The notes beneath the pieces were generated by a model. It ran no database searches and was not told the origin of the DNA. It saw only the letters and a list, made by a program, of their open reading frames with translations. From positions 1 to 47,898 of the forward strand of contig JAKMGM010000007.1 in NCBI GenBank assembly GCA_022424925.1: DNA of 47,898 bases, read 5' to 3'. This document shows positions 1 to 7,548 of this stretch, in pieces. Position numbers and translations under genes: made by a program. This stretch comes from Candidatus Poseidoniaceae archaeon (GTDB lineage: Archaea; Thermoplasmatota; Poseidoniia; Poseidoniales; Poseidoniaceae). Each line of letters begins with the position of its first letter. Positions within the stretch are counted from its first letter, which is position 1.

Positions 1-722
1 AGTTGTTTTGACCAGTGCTCCCAGCGTTGTTTATCGTTGTCGGGAAGTGCCGTAAAGGGGGCACAGTGATTGCTGTCAAGGGGTGGTAATTCAATATCCA
101 TCGTTCGCTTCAAGATTTTGACTGGAAGTTTTTCTTTGAAATAATTCCATTCATACGGCCGGCAAGTCCAAACGACAGAAACGCCTAAACTTGATGCTTC
201 GATGAGAAATTTATTCCACTCATCCATCGTGTTTTTCGTTCCAGAAACCTCATCCAAGAGTAAAATATCCAACGTGTCGAGAATAATGAGTGGGGTCTTG
301 TTTTGGTGTTGAGCAGTGCGTGCAAAACCCTCCAGTGATGTTTCGTGTTCGGGTGCAATATCCGACAAGAGGGAACCTGAGTGAATGTTTTCCCACATCG
401 TCTGGTGGAGGGTAGATTCAGCCCTTTGAAATTCTGAAAACATCGGAAAAAAGGTCTCTTTGAACTTTTTACTGCCGCAGAGCATCGACGTAATGTTATG
501 GAGTTCCGTGGTTTTTCCAAGCGATGGATGGCCATGAAGCATAAGATTGAGGCTCTTACCTGGAATGGATTTAGACAGGTCTTTCAGAATTCGTGCGGCG
601 GTATATTTTTGAAAATTCTTGAGAACAATAGAACCGTTCGCTGTGAAACGCTCAATGCGAGGGAGAAGGGTTGTGTTCACAGAAATCCGTTGAGAAATGT
701 GCGCATAGATGTCATCTACCAT
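1..722 (-). CDS. P-loop ATPase, 3' end beyond window edge
   Basis: Reading the minus strand from ATG at 722 gives 240 codons open to the window edge, so the C-terminus is missing. A Walker A loop GHPSLGKTT lies near residues 66-74, followed by a Walker B-like strand (LIILDTLDILLLDE, two acidic residues at its end) near 146-160. A strand ending WTCRP near 187 looks like a sensor-1 or arginine-bearing element. This fits an AAA+/STAND-type ATPase of the kind that binds DNA or acts as a molecular switch; I do not recognise the family. The ATG sits just after the sequence GGGGGTGAGAAT, which may serve as ribosome-binding site. Nothing upstream suggests an operon partner. Confidence 0.75.
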   Translation of the reverse strand, partial: MVDDIYAHISQRISVNTTLLPRIERFTANGSIVLKNFQKYTAARILKDLSKSIPGKSLNLMLHGHPSLGKTTELHNITSMLCGSKKFKETFFPMFSEFQRAESTLHQTMWENIHSGSLLSDIAPEHETSLEGFARTAQHQNKTPLIILDTLDILLLDEVSGTKNTMDEWNKFLIEASSLGVSVVWTCRPYEWNYFKEKLPVKILKRTMDIELPPLDSNHCAPFTALPDNDKQRWEHWSKQ

Positions 723-799
723 ATTCTCACCCCCGCATCACGAATTGACCGCTGAACTGCGTTCGCCTTGACGTTATATAAAAAGAGAAGGAATTGGTA

Positions 800-1735
800 T
801 TAGAAAAGCGAGGCAATTGATTCCAAAAGAGCACTCGGCGACCAAAGACCCAAAGGTACGCATGTCAAAGCGAGAACAGTAAAGACAGAAATCGTCGCAT
901 AAAACGCATTCTCGCTCCAATCCTTCACCTTTAGACCGTCGAGGGGGCCCCATGGAATCATGTTGAACAAACCAAGAGCGAGGTTTGCCCCAATCCAATA
1001 AGCGCCGGCATCAACGAGCATCTTTTGCCAAATCAGCTGCCCACCTACAACATACAACTGCCCAGTTGTGTCAACATCAAAGGCACCTGTCAAACCAAGG
1101 ATGACGCCCCAGAGAGGTATGCCGATGAGAAACAAGCCAAAATTAACCGCAGGCCCTGCCAAAGCAATATGGCCATTCTGTCTGCGAGTTACTAAGCCTG
1201 CCACCATAACCGCTCCTGGCGCCATAAATAAAAATCCGAGGAAAAAAGAAAGAAAAATTCCAAATCGTAGCCCTTTGGGATCTGCTCGAAATTCTGCCCA
1301 ACAACCGTTTTTCTTTGCAACGATCTTATGGCCTATTTCATGGAAAAGAAACGCTGGCCCAATGGCGAGTAAAAGAACCGGCATAGAAAGAAATAATTGA
1401 ACAAACCATGTGGTTGTACCCAAACGATCTGTTCCCCAAATGCCACCGACGGACATGAAACCGAGTGCGAGTGTAAAAGCAGCCATGGCCAAACCAAGAT
1501 GGCGCTTTTCTTCACTGCTAAAATGCCAAATTCCACCTGTATGTAGCGTTGCAGGTTGAGGTTGAGCCATTCCCATGAGCTGGGAAAAAAGTGGATTCAT
1601 CTGGGTGCGATTGTCGGTGTCAAAATGGATCGTACCGTCGGACGAGCGTCGTGCATGAACGCGATGAATACGTGGTTTCTGAGAGCGAAAGGGATCATCA
1701 TCGAGAATGTCGGCTCTCGAATCCCTCGCTGCCAT
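800..1735 (-). CDS. M50 (site-2) membrane metalloprotease
   Basis: 311 residues. The zinc-binding motif HEIGH is at 132-136, inside a membrane segment (about 118-140). The second M50 signature, NMIPWGPLDG, is at 258-267, with Asp266 as the third zinc ligand. Further hydrophobic stretches (about 85-105, 158-180, 193-215, 240-258, 280-305) make a polytopic protein. Family members cleave membrane-embedded substrates by regulated intramembrane proteolysis; the substrate here cannot be told. The first 65 residues are soluble, charged and not obviously conserved. The gene diverges from the zinc-ribbon gene at 1819, so the 84 bp between them should hold both promoters. Family assignment is firm; physiological role is not. 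Confidence 0.9.
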   Translation of the reverse strand: MAARDSRADILDDDPFRSQKPRIHRVHARRSSDGTIHFDTDNRTQMNPLFSQLMGMAQPQPATLHTGGIWHFSSEEKRHLGLAMAAFTLALGFMSVGGIWGTDRLGTTTWFVQLFLSMPVLLLAIGPAFLFHEIGHKIVAKKNGCWAEFRADPKGLRFGIFLSFFLGFLFMAPGAVMVAGLVTRRQNGHIALAGPAVNFGLFLIGIPLWGVILGLTGAFDVDTTGQLYVVGGQLIWQKMLVDAGAYWIGANLALGLFNMIPWGPLDGLKVKDWSENAFYATISVFTVLALTCVPLGLWSPSALLESIASLF

Positions 1736-1818
1736 GGTGGTTACTCAAAGGAGATGGATTTGAAGCCTCGTATGCCAAGTTTCATTCCCGTGAGGTACTA
1801 CAGACGGTTGAGTCAGCC

Positions 1819-2508
1819 ATGTCGATGCCGCGTCGAGCAATGAAAGAAATGGGGTTTCAAGCATGCTGCCTCCGCTGCGATGCACCTGATGTCGCTGCTA
1901 CATCACGTTGCAAGAAATGTATATCGCGACATGCAACCATTCGTGATCTACTGGCTGATGTATCGCATGATGATTCCTTTTCACAGTTTGCAAAAGAGAT
2001 GTTATTGATGGCCGCCGAACCGCATCGGCACGATCATGATGGGGTTAATGGCCCGATACTCATCGAACAACAGCGGCTTGCGGCGCAACTTACAACCCAT
2101 GTTGAAAAACGAACGGTTGACGACATGTTTACGGTTTTTGATAACCAAAAGCAACGTCATAAGACCAATATCTTGCGAGATGTTGCGAATAAAAACGAAT
2201 GGAAGGACAAGCCACCCACAAAACAAGAACGGGACGCCATGGTCGAAGTGTTTGAGGAAAATGACCATTCAGATTACGGAGCTCGAACACTACCATCCCG
2301 TACTATTGCGAAGGTTGATCGGAGTGAGAGGGTTGGTGAAGATGTGGTTCTTACCGACCGCATAACAGCCGCTAAAAAGGCGAACGAGAAGCCTGTACAT
2401 ACACAAAAAGAAACGGAGAAGGTTGTGTTTGAAGGCCTCCAAAGTCAACGGAAGGAATGGAAAAAGGTGCTCTCAGAGGTCGATGATTTGTTGGATTTAG
2501 ACGAATAA
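1819..2508 (+). CDS. Zinc-ribbon protein of unknown function
   Basis: I start at ATG 1819 (229 residues). The open frame runs back to 1591 but would then overlap the divergent protease gene and its promoter; ATGs at 1825 and 1840 are alternatives. Near the N-terminus two CxxC knuckles (CLRC and CKKC, about 10 residues apart) form a compact zinc ribbon. The rest is hydrophilic, charged and helix-prone, ending in an acidic tail LDDLLDLDE. This layout suggests a nucleic-acid or ribosome-associated factor, but I recognise no named family. Protein-like codons between 1741 and 1819 (GDGFEASYAK) leave a small chance of a longer product using a non-standard start. Confidence 0.7.
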   Translation: MSMPRRAMKEMGFQACCLRCDAPDVAATSRCKKCISRHATIRDLLADVSHDDSFSQFAKEMLLMAAEPHRHDHDGVNGPILIEQQRLAAQLTTHVEKRTVDDMFTVFDNQKQRHKTNILRDVANKNEWKDKPPTKQERDAMVEVFEENDHSDYGARTLPSRTIAKVDRSERVGEDVVLTDRITAAKKANEKPVHTQKETEKVVFEGLQSQRKEWKKVLSEVDDLLDLDE

Positions 2509-2526
2509 TTGTATTCTCGATAAATG

Positions 2527-2532
2527 TTTTTT
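2527..2532 (+). terminator. T-tract after zinc-ribbon gene
   Basis: A run of six T follows the stop codon at 2508 by 18 bases in an AT-rich gap between convergent genes. Archaeal polymerases terminate at such T-tracts. A small inverted repeat ATAAT-AGA-ATTAT at 2547-2559 lies just beyond and might act for either strand. Weak evidence, based on position and composition only. Confidence 0.4.
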
Positions 2533-2567
2533 GTAAGACTTGAATTATAATAGAATTATTATACCAA

Positions 2568-3335
2568 CTAGACTAGTTCATGGAAGGGTTGTGGGGTGAC
2601 ATTAGGTATCTGAAGTTCATAGGTCACCCGTTGTGTCCCCTTGCCTTTGGATTTCTTTCCGATAATGGCAATATGCCCGATTTCAGACAGGTTTTGAACA
2701 TGCGTGCCGGCACACGGACAAAGATCCAAGTCTTCACCGATTTGAACAACCCGAAGTTCAGTGACTGATGCGGGTAAAAGATCCATGTTGGTTCGTTCTG
2801 GAGGCATCCTTCCATTGACTTGTTGACGCGTCATCGTCGAATCAGTGACCTCGTGCTTGGCGTCTATGAGTGAATTAACCTGGTGTGTTACCTCATCAAG
2901 CATGTCTTGCGTGAAGGAAACTGGGGTGAAGTCAATGCGGGAACGGTCATGATGTATTTGGTTGCCTACAGTCCGAACACCATCAAACAGTTCGTACACT
3001 ACGCCCGAGACGAGGTGTTGCGCTGTGTGCATCCGCATGTGAGCATGGCGGCGCTCCCAGTTGATTGAGCCTCGAACCTCATCACCAACAGATAAAGTGT
3101 GATTGGCGTCAACCTTGTGTAAAATTGTACTGCGTCCACGAACCTCATGCACTTCTATGATTCCATTGGGTCCTTCTAGGGTGCCCGTATCCCAATTCTG
3201 TCCACCGCCAAGTGGATAAAACAGTGTCCGGTCAAGTGTGATTACATCGCCTTCTACAGCTTCAACATGAGCGTTGAAATCAGTGTAGTAGCCTGATTGG
3301 ATGCTGTCGAGGTACAAACGTTCGGTTGCCGCCAT
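2568..3335 (-). CDS. alaX: Alanyl-tRNA editing protein AlaX
   Basis: 255 residues matching the free-standing editing domain of alanyl-tRNA synthetase, which hydrolyses Ser-tRNA(Ala) or Gly-tRNA(Ala) in trans. The zinc site is complete: HTAQH (His103, His107) and CAGTH (Cys208, His212). The N-terminal FYPLGGGQNWDTG segment (39-51) is the family's glycine-rich loop. Length and the N-terminal barrel fit the AlaX-M/L subfamily. It lies 31 bp downstream of the desaturase stop and so may be the last gene of the ferredoxin-flavoprotein-desaturase transcript, although its function is unrelated. Confidence 0.93.
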   Translation of the reverse strand: MAATERLYLDSIQSGYYTDFNAHVEAVEGDVITLDRTLFYPLGGGQNWDTGTLEGPNGIIEVHEVRGRSTILHKVDANHTLSVGDEVRGSINWERRHAHMRMHTAQHLVSGVVYELFDGVRTVGNQIHHDRSRIDFTPVSFTQDMLDEVTHQVNSLIDAKHEVTDSTMTRQQVNGRMPPERTNMDLLPASVTELRVVQIGEDLDLCPCAGTHVQNLSEIGHIAIIGKKSKGKGTQRVTYELQIPNVTPQPFHELV

Positions 3336-3366
3336 GGAGATGCCTGTGAGTCATGTGCCATGAGGT

Positions 3367-4428
3367 TCATGCTTCGAGAGGGTCGCGCAGAATACCTTTG
3401 TCATCCATCACCAGTGAGGGTGTTTTCCAAGCATAATGCAGGGCAACTGTTGACTCCCATAGGGCTCGGAAAAAGCCTAATTCTTGGTATTGCCATCCAC
3501 GCTCTTCAGCGTATTCTTTGACAAGAGGTGCTGCTTTTGGCAGATTGAAATGCGAGAGGGCTGGAAGTAAATGGTGTTCTATTTGATAATCGAGACCGAC
3601 GAAGAAAAACGAACCAATAGGTCCGAACTTTATTCTGCGAGCGGTTTCAATTTGAAGGCGCCAATTTTTGTCGTATTCTGATATTATTGGACGTCCAGCA
3701 TGGCCGACAATGAAAATTGCCGTCAGGAAGGTACCGACAAGGCCCCACAAAAGGACGTAGAAACCTACAGTTGCCTGCCATGAAATTCCAAGAAGAATAG
3801 GTAAGGCCAGCCAGAGGAAGAAATGCAAAACAATCAACGAGGTGTCAAGAAGCCATATTTTGGTAAATCGCTTGTTTTTCTTCGATTTGAATGGTTTCGA
3901 TGCAATATATTTCAAGCCGTCAAAACGCATGAGGTGTCCCACAAGGAGCGAGATTGGCCAGAACGTCCAACCCTGAAGGTTGCGTTGGAAAAATCTGCGA
4001 ACTGGACCACTTGTCTTGTACTCCTCTTGGCTGAAGGTGAATGGCCATGAGTGGATGTCTGGATCTTTGTTGTGGACATTTGGATGGGCGTGGTGGTTCA
4101 CGTTGTGTTTTTCTCTCCAATATTCCATCGACAGTCCAGCGAACAGTGGAAAGACAATTGCAGCAAGAGATGTGTTTCCAATTTTTGACTTACAAGCTGA
4201 AGAGTGAACGCCTTCGTGTCCGGTCATGGCGAGTGTTGTTGAGAAGAGTGCAGTAAGTGGAATAAGGAGGAGGCCGAATTTGAGCGGGAGGTAGATATGT
4301 GCACTGTAAAGAGCAAAAACCGCAATAAAAAGTACGATGACTTTAGACCATGACTTCATTGTTGGTTTGTCCAACAAGTCCGCTTCTTTGAGTTTTTTTC
4401 GTAAGTCTGCCATTGGATGTTCAGCCAT
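3367..4428 (-). CDS. Membrane fatty-acid desaturase family protein
   Basis: 353 residues with the three histidine boxes of the di-iron membrane desaturases: HEGVH (71-75), HNVNHH (108-113) and QIEHH (282-286). Hydrophobic segments near 28-68, 85-102, 152-166, 194-215 and 220-243 give the usual four-helix topology with cytosolic His boxes. The Gln in QIEHH is typical of the front-end/acyl-lipid branch. These enzymes use O2 and an electron donor such as ferredoxin to put a double bond in an acyl chain. Archaeal core lipids are isoprenoid, so the substrate is uncertain: imported or trace fatty acids, or an isoprenoid. There is no fused cytochrome b5 domain; the ferredoxin two genes upstream is a plausible donor. 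Confidence 0.9.
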   Translation of the reverse strand: MAEHPMADLRKKLKEADLLDKPTMKSWSKVIVLFIAVFALYSAHIYLPLKFGLLLIPLTALFSTTLAMTGHEGVHSSACKSKIGNTSLAAIVFPLFAGLSMEYWREKHNVNHHAHPNVHNKDPDIHSWPFTFSQEEYKTSGPVRRFFQRNLQGWTFWPISLLVGHLMRFDGLKYIASKPFKSKKNKRFTKIWLLDTSLIVLHFFLWLALPILLGISWQATVGFYVLLWGLVGTFLTAIFIVGHAGRPIISEYDKNWRLQIETARRIKFGPIGSFFFVGLDYQIEHHLLPALSHFNLPKAAPLVKEYAEERGWQYQELGFFRALWESTVALHYAWKTPSLVMDDKGILRDPLEA

Positions 4429-4434
4429 ATCAAT

Positions 4435-4442
4435 ACCTCCTC
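4435..4442 (-). promoter_or_regulatory. Strong Shine-Dalgarno for the desaturase
   Basis: The minus strand reads GAGGAGGT six bases before the ATG at 4428. It fixes the start codon and shows that this gene is translated from an internal position of a longer message rather than leaderless. Confidence 0.75.
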
Positions 4443-4504
4443 AAGAGTGTTCTATGGTTGAGTGGCGGGGGTGGGGGGCTTTAAGGTGGTGTGTCTACGA
4501 ACAC

Positions 4505-5233
4505 CTAATTATCCAACTTAATCTGTTTTGCAACGCGCCGTCCCTCATTTATTTGTGCATCGATGTCTCTATTGAGGTGTTTTTGGGGCAGTGAACACTG
4601 AACAGTCTCGATCCATCCTCGTTTTGGCAACCAGTCGAAATTTTCTTGCCAAACTTCAGTGAGTCCTTCGTGTCGAGGGAGTGAATATATTTCAGAAGGT
4701 AAATCGAGGCAGTCGCTCTTTAATGCTGTTCCACCGTTCATTGGAATGAAGACGCCAAAACTTGGTACGACCTTCGATTCAAGTGAATCAATGTTGTGAA
4801 CCTTCGAGCCGGGTGCGATGTATGTCCATTGCCTGTCGTCAACCAAATATTTGCCTTCAACTTGTCCTGAACGTGCACGCCCAGCACCAATGAACTCTAT
4901 GAGAAAACCATCGTCTGTTGTGAAACTCTCACAAATTCTAGTTCGCGTTAAGATATCGACACCTTTCTGTGCAGCATGCGTTCCCAGGTGTTTCAAGACC
5001 CATTCAGAACGTAGCGTATAACCTGCTTCGAATGAGAAGGGTTGTAAAAAAGCAAGTTGTTCTGGGGTTAAATACGGTTCTAACACGTCTAAATCCCGTA
5101 TATGTCCTGGTGATACGCACGGAAGGCCGATTTCTGCATTTAATTCTACAACCGTAACATCATGCGTTTGACTAAGTTCAATAGCAGTAATCAGATTTGA
5201 TATTGTCCCACCAACAAGCACAACCGAATCCAA
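4505..5233 (-). CDS. Short geranylgeranyl-reductase-like flavoprotein
   Basis: 242 residues, about 60 percent of the usual GG-reductase length. The N-terminus has the beta-alpha-beta FAD fold and the family's EIGLPCVSPGHI segment (34-45; compare EIGxPxxCxxG), and an R-containing helix near 92-110 resembles the family's YxxxRxxFD region. Two things are odd: the dinucleotide loop is VGGTISN rather than GxGxxG, and the C-terminal GDAA-type FAD motif is missing. The start is TTG, supported by AGGGGG seven bases upstream inside the end of the ferredoxin gene. It probably reduces, or once reduced, isoprenoid double bonds with electrons from the adjoining ferredoxin. It could also be a flavin-binding subunit with another job. 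Confidence 0.7.
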   Translation of the reverse strand: MDSVVLVGGTISNLITAIELSQTHDVTVVELNAEIGLPCVSPGHIRDLDVLEPYLTPEQLAFLQPFSFEAGYTLRSEWVLKHLGTHAAQKGVDILTRTRICESFTTDDGFLIEFIGAGRARSGQVEGKYLVDDRQWTYIAPGSKVHNIDSLESKVVPSFGVFIPMNGGTALKSDCLDLPSEIYSLPRHEGLTEVWQENFDWLPKRGWIETVQCSLPQKHLNRDIDAQINEGRRVAKQIKLDN

Positions 5234-5235
5234 GT

Positions 5236-5439
5236 TTAGACCCCCTGGGGAACAATGTCAAGTGCGAACACGGGACATGATGGTATGCAAAGTTGACAGT
5301 GTGTGCAATTATCTTCATCAACAATGGCGAGTCGATCGACAAGCGTTAGTACGTTAACGGGGCATAGAGCAATACATGCTGCACAGCCAAAACAACGGTC
5401 TTCATCAACGATGAAAACATGATTATCTTGTCTTGGCAT
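5236..5439 (-). CDS. 2[4Fe-4S] ferredoxin
   Basis: 67 residues with two CxxCxxCxxxCP motifs (CFGCAACIALCP at about 17-28 and CTHCQLCIPSCP at about 46-57), enough to bind two [4Fe-4S] clusters. Its stop lies two bases before the TTG of the reductase-like gene, so the two are translationally linked. Archaeal geranylgeranyl reductases are known to depend on a neighbouring ferredoxin, as shown for Methanosarcina acetivorans, and the same pairing is the best reading here. It may also feed the desaturase further down. Confidence 0.93.
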   Translation of the reverse strand: MPRQDNHVFIVDEDRCFGCAACIALCPVNVLTLVDRLAIVDEDNCTHCQLCIPSCPVFALDIVPQGV

Positions 5440-5879
5440 GCTTGAACGATTCAGCGATGGTTCATTTTACCTTCGCTTGGACACACTGAAAAAAAGAGTT
5501 CCAGTGGTTTTGGTCTGCTTCCGAAAAATTATATTTTGTAGTTCAGCGAATACATTCACAAATGATTCGTCCAAAATTAGTTCTCGATTGGAAGCAATAT
5601 TGTAGATAGGGAATGAAAATAATGACACCAGGAGTAGACCCCTTCTTTTCCATTGGAGTTTTTTTCTCCAGTAAACGTAAGTGTGTCGTAGGTAGTGGAG
5701 TAGGTAAACGTAAGTATGCCCCGTAGAATATGGTCGCGACAAGCACTTAACTTCTTACATTCTAATTCAATGAAATCTTTGGATGAACATTCATTTTTCA
5801 TTCCAATGGAAACCATGGGGTGTATGCGCATTGAAGAATCAAGTTCAATACATGTGACAGTGAGCAATGTTTGAGGCAC
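5440..5879. other. 440-bp AT-rich intergenic region
   Basis: This is the longest non-coding stretch. It separates two divergent genes and should contain both promoters. It holds a 12-bp direct repeat GTAAACGTAAGT (5671-5682 and 5704-5715, 33 bp apart) and a perfect hairpin TGGAG-TTTTTTT-CTCCA (5654-5670). Open frames of 67-100 codons on the minus strand overlap one another, lack ribosome-binding sites and resemble nothing I know, so I do not call them. No tRNA or other structured RNA is apparent. Confidence 0.6.
5671..5715. repeat. 12-bp direct repeat pair GTAAACGTAAGT
   Basis: Two exact copies at 5671-5682 and 5704-5715 start 33 bp apart, about three helical turns, so they face the same side of the DNA. 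They lie between divergent genes and could be binding sites for a regulator or a relic of local duplication. Confidence 0.7.
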
Positions 5880-7214
5880 ATGGTATTCTATTCTCCAGGT
5901 CGAACAACAACGTATCCTTCAGAACATCCAGAGAAAGGTATTCGCTACCATTATCTTGGTGGTGGTGATGAAGTAGGCAACGTTGGAATCGTTCTTGAAG
6001 ATGAGAGAAAAACCCGATTACTTCTCGACTATGGCCTCGCTCCGACGACACCACCAAGGTATCCATCAGAAGCTCCAGAAGTTCGAGATGCAGTCATTAC
6101 TCATTCCCATGTTGATCACTTAGGTATGGCTCCGTGGTTATGTGCAAACCACAGAACAAAACTTCACGGTACGGCACTAACTGCAGAAATATCTGAGTTG
6201 ATGTGGTATGATTGTCATAAAGTTAGTTCGATTGAAAAATATCCACTGGCTTGGGATAAACGTGACATCGACACTGCTCTCGACTCATGGAACATTCACG
6301 CCTTCAATGACCCGTGGATGAAAGAAGATTGGAAACTGGAACTCCACAAAGCAGGCCATATCCCAGGTGCAGCTATGCTTCACATTGAGACTCCAGAGAG
6401 AAAAATACTCTTATCAGGAGATTTCGATACTCGAGATTCTCCACTTACTCAGGGCGCAAAACCAGTGAAAACTGATACATTGTTCGTTGAAGGGACTTAC
6501 GGAGGTCGCAACCATCCATCTTTAGAGCAGGAAGAGTTACGATTTATCAACCACGTACAACGAGTCGTTGATCGTGGAGGTAAAGTTTTGATTCCTGCGT
6601 TTGCAAACGGTAGAACTCAGGATGTCGTCATGCGACTCTACAAGCATCTACCGCATCTAGACGTTCATGTAGATGGCATGGGTAAACGGATTGCTCGTAT
6701 GCAAATGAACCACCCAGATACGTTGCGAGACCCAGACGCTCTCAAGACGGCATGGGCATGGTGCCGACGGGTTTCCAGTAAATCGGATCGAAAAAAAGCG
6801 CTCAATGCCGACGTTATAGTTTCGACATCTGGAATGCTTCAAGGTGGTCCGTCCATATGGTATCTTAATCGACTTCGCCAAGATACGAAAAACGCAATAC
6901 TGTTCACAGGGTACCAAGCCTCGAACACCGGGGGTCGAAAATTACAAAATGAAGGAAAAATCAATATTTTCGGTAACGAGACGGACATATCACTTGAATG
7001 GGAATCGTATTCGTTTTCAACACACGCTGGGCAAAAGGAGATTGTAGATTTCGCTGCTGCCTGTGAAGCAGAAGAAGTGGTGGTGTACCACACAGACCCA
7101 TCCCACGCGCGCCCTCCACTTGTTGAAGAACTCGAAAAGAACGGTCATATTGTACACAATCCAGTGAACGGTATTTCCGAATACTTAGGTGAAGAATTTA
7201 GCCGAAGTAATTGA
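5880..7214 (+). CDS. Beta-CASP metallo-beta-lactamase ribonuclease (aCPSF-like)
   Basis: 444 residues from ATG 5880 (a TTG at 5871 is the alternative). The metallo-beta-lactamase core has HSHVDHLG (75-82), HIPGA (motif 3) and SGDFDTRD (motif 4). The beta-CASP signatures follow: ANGRTQD (motif A), FSTHAG (motif B) and HTDPSH (motif C). This is the catalytic set of CPSF73-type RNA endonuclease/exonucleases that process and degrade mRNA. It lacks the N-terminal KH domains of aCPSF1, so it is closer to aCPSF2 or RNase J-like enzymes. The zinc-ribbon gene follows after 31 bp on the same strand and could encode a partner. Confidence 0.9.
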   Translation: MVFYSPGRTTTYPSEHPEKGIRYHYLGGGDEVGNVGIVLEDERKTRLLLDYGLAPTTPPRYPSEAPEVRDAVITHSHVDHLGMAPWLCANHRTKLHGTALTAEISELMWYDCHKVSSIEKYPLAWDKRDIDTALDSWNIHAFNDPWMKEDWKLELHKAGHIPGAAMLHIETPERKILLSGDFDTRDSPLTQGAKPVKTDTLFVEGTYGGRNHPSLEQEELRFINHVQRVVDRGGKVLIPAFANGRTQDVVMRLYKHLPHLDVHVDGMGKRIARMQMNHPDTLRDPDALKTAWAWCRRVSSKSDRKKALNADVIVSTSGMLQGGPSIWYLNRLRQDTKNAILFTGYQASNTGGRKLQNEGKINIFGNETDISLEWESYSFSTHAGQKEIVDFAAACEAEEVVVYHTDPSHARPPLVEELEKNGHIVHNPVNGISEYLGEEFSRSN

Positions 7215-7245
7215 ATACAACAACACTGAGCGGTCGTTGATACCC

Positions 7246-7539
7246 ATGGCGGCAAAGGCACCAAAAGGCTCACAGCCCAAAAAGAGAAAGCGAAAAATGC
7301 GTCTCTCTTTGAAACAAAAAAAGATGAACGTCAAAGCGGACAAGTACACCGATTCTTTGGGCTGGTCTCAAGATGTTGGACGTACGCTTGGTGATGCGCC
7401 CAAAGCAGCAGCACCTGAAACGCTCAAAGTTCAGTGCGAGATGTGCGGCTCTATGTTGAAAATTCCAAAACCAAAGAAGGCTCGTTACACAGTTACGTGC
7501 GCATACGCCGAATGTGGGCACACAATGAACTTCGATTGA
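7246..7539 (+). CDS. Small basic zinc-ribbon protein
   Basis: 97 residues from ATG 7246; an upstream in-frame start at 7189 would overlap the nuclease gene. The first 33 residues are strongly basic (KKRKRKMRLSLKQKK), and the C-terminal half carries a four-Cys ribbon: CEMC (64-67) and CAYAEC (85-90). It looks like a small RNA- or ribosome-binding protein. It sits between the nuclease and the exporter, nine bases before the latter's start, so the three may be co-transcribed. I do not recognise the family. Confidence 0.75.
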   Translation: MAAKAPKGSQPKKRKRKMRLSLKQKKMNVKADKYTDSLGWSQDVGRTLGDAPKAAAPETLKVQCEMCGSMLKIPKPKKARYTVTCAYAECGHTMNFD

Positions 7540-7548
7540 GGTTAAAGA

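Noticed and set aside
1591..1818. Upstream extension of the zinc-ribbon protein
   Set aside because: It would overlap the divergent protease gene by 145 bases. The part inside the protease gene has non-protein-like Cys/Ser/Arg-rich composition.
5577..5879. 100-codon open frame in the long intergenic region, minus strand
   Set aside because: No Shine-Dalgarno or TATA, mixed composition, and it overlaps the start of the beta-CASP gene and other open frames.
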